A stretch of DNA of 5,279 bases from Pirellulaceae bacterium (GCA_020846515.1 JADLDX010000590.1:1-5279); one strand, 5' to 3'. Shown: positions 1-5,279, counted from the stretch's first letter. Numbers and translations: made by a program. Notes: generated from the sequence alone by a model not told the origin.

Positions 1-234
1 CTTGCTGTTGCGCTCCACCTTGTTGTTGCGCACCACCTTGCTGTTGCGCTCCGCCTTGCTGTTGCGCTCCACCTTGCTGTTGCGCTCCACCTTGCTGTTG
101 CGCTCCACCTTGTTGCTGCGCTCCACCTTGTTGTTGAGCTCCACCCTGTTGCTGAGCTCCACCCTGTTGCTGAGCTCCACCCTGTTGCTGAGCTCCACCC
201 TGTTGCTGAGCTCCGCCTTGCTGTTGCGCCGCAC
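1..234 (-). repeat. Coding 18-bp tandem array, at least 13 units, encoding AQQQGG
   Basis: Thirteen consecutive 18-bp units fill positions 1-234 without a gap and run off the left edge. Each encodes the hexapeptide AQQQGG in the tail of the large membrane protein. Sequence variants are blocked: the units at 145-162, 163-180 and 181-198 are identical to each other, as are those at 55-72, 73-90 and 91-108. This pattern suggests recent expansion or homogenisation by slippage or unequal exchange, not selection on the peptide alone. The total unit number cannot be known from this window. Confidence 0.95.
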
Positions 235-3037
235 CTGGTTGTTGTGGTTGAGCGTTGTTGGGTTGTGTGGAATCGTTGGGACTATTCTTTTGAGCAGCAG
301 CGTTGTTGTTCGAGTTCTCGGGTGTGTTTGCAGTCGGTTGGCCTTCGTTGAGCTGGCCCTTTTGAGATTGAGATGGCTGCCCGTTTTTGGGTTGGTCGCT
401 AGTCGAAGCAGGTTGTTGGCTATTGCCTTTACCCGTAGAAGGTGGTTGGTTCTCAAGGAATTCACGCATGCGCTCGATGGCTTCGCCGTCATGGGTCGGC
501 TTAGATTTGCTGTTGCGCGCCGAAGAGGTACTGGAGCCCCGTTGCGGGCTGCCCTGTGAATCATTGGTCCCTTGACCGTCAGCCTCATTTGCCTGCTGCG
601 ATGGATCGCTTTGTCTCGATGAATTAGCGCCTGCTTTGTTGTTCGAGCCGGCGGAGTTGTTTTTGCCTGAAGTCCCAGCGCTTCCTCTGCCGTTACTTGG
701 CTGGTCGGAGCCTTGGCCGTCCCCCGAGTTTCCGGATGGACTGGAGCCGGAGCGATCGGCACCTTTGCCTGAGTTGCTGCTGCCTTTTGACGTACCCGAG
801 CTATTGCCTTGGCCTGACTCGGACCCTTCGCCCGCTTCGCCTCCAGCAGATGAAGACGATTGGCCGGCAGAGCCCTTCCCAGATTGTCCTTTACTATCCT
901 GTCCTTTACTGTCCTGTCCTTTACTGTCTTGTCCCTTACTGTCTTGTCCCTTACTGTCTTGTCCCTTATTATCCTGGCCTTTGCTGTCCTGGCCTTTACT
1001 GTCCTGGCCTTTCTCGGAGTTGTTTTGCTCGCTGCCACTGGGGCGATCGTTTTGATTGCGATCTTGGGTGCCATCCTGTTTAGGCGCGTCTGACTTACCT
1101 GCATCTGAATTGGGGTCGGACGTTTGATCGGTCTGTGCGCGATCAGGTTGCGGTTCGTTGGTATTTCTTTGATCGCTGGAAGACGACTTAGACGGCTGGG
1201 AAGCGCCATCTGTGGCGGCACCACTTTGATTGTCAGAGTTACCAGACTTGCCCGGGGCATCAGAGTTGTTGGACGACGAGTCGTTGTTCGCTGATGGGGG
1301 TAGTTCCGGGTCGGCTTCGGCCAAGTTAGTCGGTGGTTTATGCGCCGTGTCGGTCGCGGCCATCGTGGCTGGGGCGACGATTTCGACGGTAAGTGTTGTA
1401 GAACGGGCGATGTTGGGAGCCAGTTCTCCGGTGTCGGGGGCATGACGATTATCTTCCGCCACAGCTTCGAACACGAAGCGATCGCCGACCTTCGCGCTGA
1501 AGTCGGCTGGACGGAAACGCCATTTTTTAACTTGGCGTCCTACGGTTCCATCGCTATCCAGCATGAGAGCATTCTTGACGACGCGATCCGCTTGGGAGAC
1601 GGTCAAACTCATTTTTCTCAAACCAAAGTCGGGATCGATGCCGCGTACTTCGATATTCAATTGACCGCTAGGCAACATGCGCATCACACGGTCTTCAGGG
1701 CCCGGAATGCTCACATCCGGAGGCACGTCGGCCAGAATGCGTGCGCGATACTCGATCGGCTCTTCATTGCTGTCACCGCGTTTATTAAATCCGCGAATAC
1801 GGTAGCGAGCTTGAGTTGGATTGTCGCCTGTCTGGTTGAGCCGCAATAGCCATCGCCCCGTTATCTGTTTGTCCTCGACTTGCATGTCGAGTACGGCACG
1901 CGCTCGGACGAGGCCGCCATTGGCATCCAGTTCGGGGTCGATCTCCAGTTGAGCGCGACTGAGCGGCTGGTTGGAAAGGGCCGAGGGTATAACCACCGAT
2001 CCCTCGACAGCTTCGAATTCACCTGCGTTGAGCAATCGTTCGGGCAGTTTGGTATAGGGCGGGAATTGAATGCGAACGTTTTCCAGCGTAACCGCTGGCA
2101 GACGGCTGAGCGTTATGCGATGCGGACCGCTGCGCAAGTCGCCGGCTTCGATCCAATAGTCCAAATCATGTTGCACTCCGCGGCCACTGCTGCCGCTGGC
2201 CTGCGCCGTGGATACACTTCCCGTATAGTGGTACCCCTCGGTGTCGACATCCAAAGTTTTCGTTTGATCGCGGAGTTGTCCATCGAGTGTGCTATAGCGG
2301 ACGATGACTGGTTCACCTGTTCGCAATCCACGCAGCTTGACATCCAATAGCAAAGGTTTGCCTTGGGTCACTTCGCCGCTGCCCGGTTCCAAAGCGATCA
2401 ATTGCACGCGGGCCGGCGCAGACACGGACGACCAGGGCATCAATACGCGCTTGCCCGTGTCCCAGACACTTTTGGGCGAGAACATGCCGTAGATGGCCAG
2501 GCTGGCTAAAAGCAACATCGTCAGGCCAATGGTTTTGATCAGCGGACGACTGTCCAGGGACGATGAGGGGTCGTCGGTATGAATGTGTCGAGCGGCGTGG
2601 CGGGCCAAGCCGGCCATGATACCGCGAGGCACGCCATTGTCAGGCAACGACTCCAGCTGTAGCCAGCTTACCAGGCCGGTTTTGAGTTCCGGTTCGGCAT
2701 GTTCGATTCGCTGCGCTACGTAATCTGGGTTGATGCGATGGATCAGCAACGGGCCGATGTATCGCCAGACTAACCAGGCCGATGCGCTGACGGCACTCAG
2801 CCAAATGAACCAGCGTGCTAGCACAGGTAAGGGCACAACCCAATGCTCGACCAGGCAAGCGACCAGCCAGAGGCTGACCGCAGCGGCAGCCCAAGCAATA
2901 CTGTACGTCGCAAGATCCTGGATCTTGAGCAATTGCCCAGCCCGCTGGACGTGTTTGCGCAGCACGATCTGGATTTGATCAGTTGTCGAGGGGCTGGCCG
3001 TGGCCGAAGAGGCGGTCGTAGTCGATGAAGCGGTCAT
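1..3037 (-). CDS. Large membrane-anchored protein with DUF4175-like ectodomain and Gln/Gly/Ser-rich low-complexity tail (partial, C-terminus beyond window)
   Basis: One open frame runs from ATG at 3037-3035 to the left edge: 1012 codons with no stop. An in-frame TAG five codons upstream limits the start; only a TTG two codons upstream could replace the ATG. Residues 1-40 are Ser/Thr-rich and then basic. Hydrophobic helices lie at about 45-66, 72-98 and 167-188, with a soluble segment between helices 2 and 3. Residues 205-555 look beta-rich and carry the phrases FPPYTKLPE (325-333), AVEGSVV, and IDPDFGLRKMSL, which resemble DUF4175-type proteins. From about residue 570 the sequence is Ser/Gly/Asn/Gln/Asp-rich, with a QDSKG array (678-717) and an AQQQGG array from about 935. 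As I recall, the related alphaproteobacterial family TIGR02302 has the same plan: N-terminal helices and a Gln/Gly-rich exported tail. In planctomycetes such genes often sit near MoxR/DUF58/VWA genes, but those would be outside this window. The frame is certain; the family assignment is moderate; the function is unknown. Confidence 0.85.
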   Translation of the reverse strand, partial: MTASSTTTASSATASPSTTDQIQIVLRKHVQRAGQLLKIQDLATYSIAWAAAAVSLWLVACLVEHWVVPLPVLARWFIWLSAVSASAWLVWRYIGPLLIHRINPDYVAQRIEHAEPELKTGLVSWLQLESLPDNGVPRGIMAGLARHAARHIHTDDPSSSLDSRPLIKTIGLTMLLLASLAIYGMFSPKSVWDTGKRVLMPWSSVSAPARVQLIALEPGSGEVTQGKPLLLDVKLRGLRTGEPVIVRYSTLDGQLRDQTKTLDVDTEGYHYTGSVSTAQASGSSGRGVQHDLDYWIEAGDLRSGPHRITLSRLPAVTLENVRIQFPPYTKLPERLLNAGEFEAVEGSVVIPSALSNQPLSRAQLEIDPELDANGGLVRARAVLDMQVEDKQITGRWLLRLNQTGDNPTQARYRIRGFNKRGDSNEEPIEYRARILADVPPDVSIPGPEDRVMRMLPSGQLNIEVRGIDPDFGLRKMSLTVSQADRVVKNALMLDSDGTVGRQVKKWRFRPADFSAKVGDRFVFEAVAEDNRHAPDTGELAPNIARSTTLTVEIVAPATMAATDTAHKPPTNLAEADPELPPSANNDSSSNNSDAPGKSGNSDNQSGAATDGASQPSKSSSSDQRNTNEPQPDRAQTDQTSDPNSDAGKSDAPKQDGTQDRNQNDRPSGSEQNNSEKGQDSKGQDSKGQDNKGQDSKGQDSKGQDSKGQDSKGQDSKGQSGKGSAGQSSSSAGGEAGEGSESGQGNSSGTSKGSSNSGKGADRSGSSPSGNSGDGQGSDQPSNGRGSAGTSGKNNSAGSNNKAGANSSRQSDPSQQANEADGQGTNDSQGSPQRGSSTSSARNSKSKPTHDGEAIERMREFLENQPPSTGKGNSQQPASTSDQPKNGQPSQSQKGQLNEGQPTANTPENSNNNAAAQKNSPNDSTQPNNAQPQQPGAAQQQGGAQQQGGAQQQGGAQQQGGAQQQGGAQQQGGAQQQGGAQQQGGAQQQGGAQQQGGAQQQGGAQQQGGAQQQ
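887..1006 (-). repeat. Coding 15-bp tandem array, 8 units, encoding QDSKG
   Basis: Eight 15-bp units encode QDSKG at residues 678-717 of the large membrane protein; the third unit reads QDNKG. A degenerate QSGKG follows and EKG precedes. The units differ mainly at third codon positions (GGC or GGA, CAG or CAA, AAA or AAG). The pentapeptide alternates acidic and basic residues, so the segment has no net charge and is probably disordered. Confidence 0.95.
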
Positions 3038-3055
3038 GGGCAAATCGATTCCCTA

Positions 3056-3077
3056 CTCGAATTCCATCTCGAATTCC
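3056..3077. repeat. Direct repeat of a 10-mer with 12-bp period in the leader of the membrane protein gene
   Basis: CTCGAATTCC occurs at 3056-3065 and again at 3068-3077, separated by two bases, about 20-40 nt upstream of the ATG at 3037. On the minus strand the repeat also creates a four-codon mini-ORF (MEFE, then TAG) starting at 3067. It could be an operator or leader element, or chance; only the repetition itself is visible. Confidence 0.4.
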
Positions 3078-3109
3078 CGTCAAGCCATTAGAAAAGAGCC
3101 TACACAGTC

Positions 3110-3115
3110 ATTATA
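3110..3115 (-). promoter_or_regulatory. Candidate -10 element for the large membrane protein gene
   Basis: The minus strand reads TATAAT here, a perfect match to the sigma-70 -10 consensus. It implies a transcript starting near 3103 with a leader of roughly 65 nt before the ATG at 3037. No good -35 hexamer sits at 16-18 nt. The nearest good match, TTGGCA at 3137-3142, is 21 nt away, which is too far for a standard promoter. Position and consensus support the call; the missing -35 weakens it. Confidence 0.4.
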
Positions 3116-3177
3116 GCCTGCTGCCCCCGAAAAAAGTGCCAAGCCCCGGCCGGCCCTCCCCGAAAAACGCGGCATTT

Positions 3178-3250
3178 GTAGCGGTTGGGCGTAAGCCCTC
3201 CGGTTCCTATACTACAGGGATATACCGGACGGCTTGCGCCGTTCCGCTTC
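3178..3250. repeat. REPIN-like element: two inverted 24-nt REP-type hairpins
   Basis: The 24-nt arm at 3180-3203 matches the reverse complement of 3225-3248 at 19 of 24 positions. Each arm folds on its own. The first has GGGC-GTAA-GCCC inside a CGG/CCG outer stem. The second has ACGGC-TTGC-GCCGT inside a CGG/CCG outer stem. Arm positions 8 and 19 differ between the two copies but change together (G-C in one, C-G in the other), so pairing is kept. The first arm is preceded by the tetranucleotide GTAG, the hallmark 5' end of REP sequences; the second has GAAG on the opposite strand. CCGGT/ACCGG (3200-3204 and 3224-3228) closes the centre. Such doublets are mobilised in trans by RAYT (TnpA-REP) transposases in other bacteria; none is in this window. 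Confidence 0.7.
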
Positions 3251-3329
3251 TAAAATGCATCACAGCGTTACCACGGCCCGGGGGCACAGAGCGACCTGGT
3301 CGTACCGAAACCCGACCACAGCTTCCGTG

Positions 3330-3358
3330 TTGGCGGTTTTTAACTCAAACTCTATGAT
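3330..3358 (+). promoter_or_regulatory. Candidate sigma-70 promoter of the dehydratase gene
   Basis: TTGGCG (3330-3335, four of six matches to the -35 consensus) and TATGAT (3353-3358, five of six to the -10) are separated by the ideal 17 nt. Transcription would begin near 3365 and give a leader of about 65 nt. The element lies downstream of the REPIN-like doublet and points into the gene. Confidence 0.5.
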
Positions 3359-3418
3359 ATGCGGGCTGTCTACCTGCTTTCGTGTCCGCAACGCATCAAC
3401 TCACCTGAAAACTCTGCA

Positions 3419-3423
3419 AAGGA
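3419..3423 (+). promoter_or_regulatory. Ribosome binding site fixing the dehydratase start
   Basis: AAGGA lies five bases upstream of ATG 3429-3431. This decides the start, because the much earlier in-frame ATG at 3234 has no such site. The protein also begins its recognisable SAF domain within about ten residues of this ATG. Confidence 0.7.
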
Positions 3424-3428
3424 ACTCT

Positions 3429-3848
3429 ATGTCGTCCTATACCGGCGGCTCGCCTACCTTTATTCATCTGCACGCGCGTGACACGGTAGTCGTGGCTTTG
3501 AAGGAATTGCCCAAGGGCACGTTGGTTCGCGTGGGGCAGACCGAAATTGTGACTCGTCAGACTATCCCTGCCGGGCACAAACTGGCCATTAAGTCGCTGG
3601 ACGCCGACCAGTCGGTATGGAAGTTTGGTTGGCCGATTGGTTTAACTAATGGACCAGTCGAGGCCGGAGAGCACGTGCATTCGCACAACTTGCGCTGCGA
3701 TCATACGATTGATCTAGAGGCCATTGCGACCGAGATTCCTGAAAGTCCAGAGCCATTGTCGGGCTACACGTTCGAAGGTTTTGAACGACCAGGTGGTCAG
3801 GTTGGCACTCGCAATTATGTGGCCGTGATCAGTAACGTGAATTGCTAG
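3429..3848 (+). CDS. N-terminal fragment of the dehydratase: SAF domain plus start of the second domain
   Basis: Under the standard code, translation from ATG 3429 ends at TAG 3846-3848 and gives 139 residues. The product contains the complete SAF domain and a linker. It also holds the first strand of the catalytic region, ending ...GTRNYVAVISNVNC. Natural two-subunit relatives such as sulfolactate sulfo-lyase (SuyA about 90 residues, SuyB about 390) divide before the GxRxDGRxGTRN segment. Here the break falls about 20 residues after it, so the fragment does not match a natural small subunit. Confidence 0.6.
   Translation: MSSYTGGSPTFIHLHARDTVVVALKELPKGTLVRVGQTEIVTRQTIPAGHKLAIKSLDADQSVWKFGWPIGLTNGPVEAGEHVHSHNLRCDHTIDLEAIATEIPESPEPLSGYTFEGFERPGGQVGTRNYVAVISNVNC
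3846..3848 (+). other. In-frame TAG inside the dehydratase coding frame
   Basis: The codons around it read AAT TGC TAG GCC TCT GCA. The family usually has Asn-Cys-Ser-Ala at this point, so TAG replaces a serine codon, and TCG is one base away. The downstream frame continues without shift through ASAARM to the normal C-terminus. Confidence 0.9.
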
Positions 3849-3863
3849 GCCTCTGCAGCCCGC

Positions 3864-5018
3864 ATGATTGCTCAGAAGTTTGATGCGCAGGCCCTGGCAG
3901 CATTTCCTAACGTCGATGGCGTCGTTGCTTTCAAACACGATGCCGGTTGCGCCATGGCCTATGATGGTTCGCGGCATCGCATGTTGGCTCGCGTATTAGG
4001 CGGTGTGGCGAAACATCCCAACATCGGTGGCTTTATCTTGGTTGGCCTTGGATGCGAACAAGGCACGCTTGGACACTTGGTTCAGTCGCAAGGTCTACAC
4101 CAAATCCAATTGCCCGGTGGTGCTAACGGTCACCATGGAAACAACGGCAGTAACCCCAATAACTCGATTCCTATTCTGTCGATCCAAGATGAAGGTGGCA
4201 CGCGTAAGACGGTCGAGCGTGGAGCAGAATTCGTACGGCAGTTGTTGCCGCGCGTGAACGCGGCGCGCCGCACGACCGTGTCAGCCAGTCGGTTGATCTT
4301 GGGGACCAACTGTGGTGGCTCGGATGGTTACTCAGGTATCACTGCCAATCCAGTATTGGGATGTGCATCGGACATCATTGTGGCTTGCGGTGGCACCACG
4401 GTCCTGGCCGAAACCTCTGAGATTTACGGAGCGGAACAGTTGTTGACTCGCCGCTCACGCACCCCCGCAGTCGCTCACAAACTGTTGGAGCGCATTGAAT
4501 GGTGGAAGTGGTATTGCTCGATCTTCGGTGAGGAACTGGATAACAATCCATCGGTAGGTAACAAAGCGGGTGGATTAACGACTATCACCGAGAAGTCGTT
4601 GGGCGCGGTGGCCAAGGGCGGACATACCGCACTGGAGGCTGTGTATGAATATGGCGAACCGATCACGGCCAAGGGGTTTGTCGTCATGGACAGTCCCGGC
4701 TACGACCCGGCCAGCGTTACTGGTTTGATTGCCAGCGGTGTCAATCTGGTCGCTTTTACGACGGGACGCGGCAGTTGCTTTGGTTGCAAACCGGTACCGA
4801 GTTTGAAGATTGCTTCGAACTCTGCGTTGTTCAACCGCATGCGCGACGATATGGACTTCAACGCCGGAGAAGCTGTTGAGGGCCGCAGCGTGGAACAGTT
4901 AGGACACGAGTTGTTCCTGCAATTGCTCAAGGTGGCTAGCGGGGAAAAGACACGCAGCGAAGAGTTGGGCATTGGCGACGACGAATTTGTACCTTGGACG
5001 GTCGGGCCCGTCTTGTAA
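3864..5018 (+). CDS. C-terminal fragment of the dehydratase: most of the catalytic region
   Basis: This is the open frame downstream of the amber codon, 384 residues from the first ATG. The ATG is codon 146 of the full frame and has no clear ribosome binding site. It keeps nearly all motifs of the large domain, including HDAGC, LGCEQ, NCGGSDG, GNKAGG and GCKPVPSLK, and it ends with EFVPWTVGPVL, which looks like the natural terminus. It lacks the first strand of the fold (VGTRNYVAVISNVNC), so a protein restarted here would probably be unstable. An automated annotation would likely report it as a free-standing altronate dehydratase. A Gly/Asn/His-rich stretch at 4110-4172 looks like a lineage-specific insertion. 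Confidence 0.65.
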   Translation: MIAQKFDAQALAAFPNVDGVVAFKHDAGCAMAYDGSRHRMLARVLGGVAKHPNIGGFILVGLGCEQGTLGHLVQSQGLHQIQLPGGANGHHGNNGSNPNNSIPILSIQDEGGTRKTVERGAEFVRQLLPRVNAARRTTVSASRLILGTNCGGSDGYSGITANPVLGCASDIIVACGGTTVLAETSEIYGAEQLLTRRSRTPAVAHKLLERIEWWKWYCSIFGEELDNNPSVGNKAGGLTTITEKSLGAVAKGGHTALEAVYEYGEPITAKGFVVMDSPGYDPASVTGLIASGVNLVAFTTGRGSCFGCKPVPSLKIASNSALFNRMRDDMDFNAGEAVEGRSVEQLGHELFLQLLKVASGEKTRSEELGIGDDEFVPWTVGPVL

Positions 5019-5063
5019 CCCTCTCGCTGCGTAGCAGTGGGAGGGTCGACTGGCGTCAGCTCA
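5016..5063. repeat. 48-bp repeat, copy 1, starting on the dehydratase stop codon
   Basis: This is identical base for base to 5232-5279. The first three bases are the TAA stop of the dehydratase. Positions 5019-5045 fold as a 12-bp stem with two G-U pairs around a GTA loop. The following CGACTG (5047-5052) pairs with CAGTCG (5062-5067), and GGGAGG (5068-5073) with CCTCCC (5077-5082). No T-tract follows the first hairpin, so it is not a classical terminator, though it could protect the mRNA 3' end. Confidence 0.85.
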
Positions 5064-5144
5064 GTCGGGGAGGGGGCCTCCCTTGCTAACCCAAGCATGA
5101 ATCACTTCGCTGCGAGCTCGTCTGTGCGGCGCACGCACCCTCCC

Positions 5145-5179
5145 CGAAAAAACAGGCTGCAGTAGCGCCTGTTTTTTCG
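5145..5179. terminator. Symmetric (bidirectional) intrinsic terminator
   Basis: CGAAAAAACAGGC (5145-5157) is perfectly complementary to GCCTGTTTTTTCG (5167-5179), a 13-bp stem around a nine-base loop. The descending arm ends in six T on the plus strand, and the symmetry gives the same on the minus strand. It would end transcripts from the dehydratase, and from any convergent gene lying to the right of the window. Confidence 0.7.
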
Positions 5180-5180
5180 A

Positions 5181-5261
5181 CCCTCCCGGGCGCTGCGCTG
5201 GGAGGGTTAGTTCGGCTGCTCAGCAGCAAACTAACCCTCTCGCTGCGTAGCAGTGGGAGGG
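5181..5261. repeat. Inverted hairpin pair around a central palindrome, REPIN-like
   Basis: Hairpin A pairs CCCTCCC (5181-5187) with GGGAGGG (5200-5206). Hairpin C (5235-5261) is the start of 48-bp repeat copy 2 and points the other way. Between them a palindrome pairs 5200-5212 with 5229-5241 (13 bp, one G-U pair). Inside it GCTGC (5215-5219) pairs with GCAGC (5223-5227) around a TCA loop. The three stems are mutually exclusive in part, so the segment can fold in alternative ways. It resembles a mobile palindromic repeat of a family different from the one at 3178-3250. Confidence 0.6.
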
Positions 5262-5279
5262 TCGACTGGCGTCAGCTCA
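5232..5279. repeat. 48-bp repeat, copy 2, running off the right edge
   Basis: This is an exact copy of 5016-5063, offset by 216 bp, and it is cut by the window end, so the true repeat may be longer. It starts with the same TAACCCTC that doubles as the dehydratase stop in copy 1. It forms the same 12-bp hairpin with a GTA loop (5235-5261). Confidence 0.85.

Larger units (their letters stand above)
3038..3428. other. Divergent intergenic region between the two genes
   Basis: No convincing gene lies in these 391 bases. From left to right it holds the leader and direct repeat of the membrane protein gene, a TATAAT on the minus strand, a GC-rich stretch with the palindrome CCGGCCGG (3146-3153) flanked by CCCCGAAAAA motifs (3125-3134 and 3158-3167), the REPIN-like doublet, and the candidate promoter and ribosome binding site of the dehydratase gene. 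An open frame starting at ATG 3234 is in frame with the dehydratase, but it begins inside the REPIN and crosses the promoter, so it is not taken as coding upstream of 3429. Confidence 0.8.
3429..5018 (+). pseudogene. uxaA: UxaA/GarD-family altronate/galactarate-type dehydratase, interrupted by an in-frame amber codon
   Basis: The frame spans 529 codons plus TAA, with TAG at codon 140. Residues 11-90 form the N-terminal SAF domain (AGHKLA at 48-53, KFGWPIG 65-71, GEHVHSHN 80-87). The second and third domains follow: GQVGTRNY (123-130), HDAGC (170-174), LGCE (207-210), TNCGGSDGYSGITANP (293-308), GNKAGG (377-382), TTGRG (444-448), GCKPVPSLK (452-460). Members dehydrate D-altronate to 2-keto-3-deoxygluconate, or D-galactarate to 5-dehydro-4-deoxyglucarate, in the cytoplasm; the substrate here cannot be fixed, so the symbol is a family label. 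The frame is intact on both sides of the TAG, which stands where the family's VNCSA motif has serine (TCG to TAG is one base). The length fits a full enzyme. It may be a recent nonsense mutation, a sequencing error, or a suppressed codon. Apart from the amber codon the gene shows no decay. Confidence 0.85.

Noticed and set aside
1..234. CRISPR array
   Set aside because: The units are contiguous 18-mers with no spacers, and they keep a coding frame.
2..559. Leu-rich open frame on the plus strand across the repeat array
   Set aside because: It is the antisense reading of the AQQQGG array, and its repeated LLLRST pattern is a by-product. The minus-strand frame is far longer and has recognisable helices and domains.
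636..1093. Overlapping plus-strand frames with CPLLS-like repeats
   Set aside because: These are antisense shadows of the QDSKG array, with no independent start signals or domain character.
1340..2350. Plus-strand frames of 169 and 156 residues opposite the membrane protein gene
   Set aside because: They lie opposite the beta-rich ectodomain coding region, show no motif I recognise, and compete with a continuous frame of more than 1000 codons.
3116..3142. Sigma-54 promoter based on TTGGCAC on the minus strand
   Set aside because: The required GC at the -12 position is absent at the proper spacing after the GG; the bases there are GG.
3234..3428. Upstream in-frame extension of the dehydratase to ATG 3234
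   Set aside because: It would start inside the REPIN-like repeat and cover the promoter and the ribosome binding site. The extra 65 residues resemble no part of the family.
3429..5018. Natural two-subunit dehydratase of the SuyA/SuyB type
   Set aside because: The break falls after, not before, the first strand of the catalytic domain. The frame is unchanged across it, and the downstream ATG has no ribosome binding site.
4475..5098. Minus-strand frames opposite the dehydratase
   Set aside because: They are antisense to conserved UxaA-family motifs, with no start signals or recognisable domains.

Overview
The window looks like chromosomal DNA from a planctomycete, most likely of the Pirellulales group. 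This is inferred from three things: a long N-terminally membrane-anchored protein with a Gln/Gly/Ser-rich low-complexity tail, a UxaA/GarD-family sugar-acid dehydratase with a SAF domain, and intergenic spaces full of GC-rich hairpins of the kind I associate with that group. No database search was possible, so the taxonomy is a judgement.

Layout. Positions 1-3037 (minus strand) are one uninterrupted reading frame that runs off the left edge. It encodes at least 1012 residues: three N-terminal membrane helices, a beta-rich extracytoplasmic region resembling DUF4175-type proteins, and over 400 residues of low-complexity sequence. That tail carries two coding tandem arrays: eight QDSKG units and at least thirteen AQQQGG units. 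Positions 3038-3428 are a divergent intergenic region holding a candidate promoter for each flanking gene. Between the promoters sits an inverted pair of 24-nt hairpin elements that looks like a REPIN (REP doublet). Positions 3429-5018 (plus strand) are a UxaA-family dehydratase (altronate/galactarate dehydratase type). It is interrupted at codon 140 by an in-frame TAG where I expect the family's conserved serine. Positions 5019-5279 are a 3' intergenic region with a symmetric intrinsic terminator, several hairpins, and two exact copies of a 48-bp repeat 216 bp apart. The first copy begins on the stop codon of the dehydratase gene.

The two genes are divergently transcribed and show no obvious functional link. 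The dehydratase belongs to catabolism of hexuronates or aldarates. The membrane protein acts at the cell envelope and its role is unknown. I see no defence system, CRISPR array, tRNA, rRNA or transposase gene. The items most worth checking are the amber codon, the REPIN-like element, the repeat abutting the stop codon, and the near-identical DNA repeats inside the membrane protein gene.
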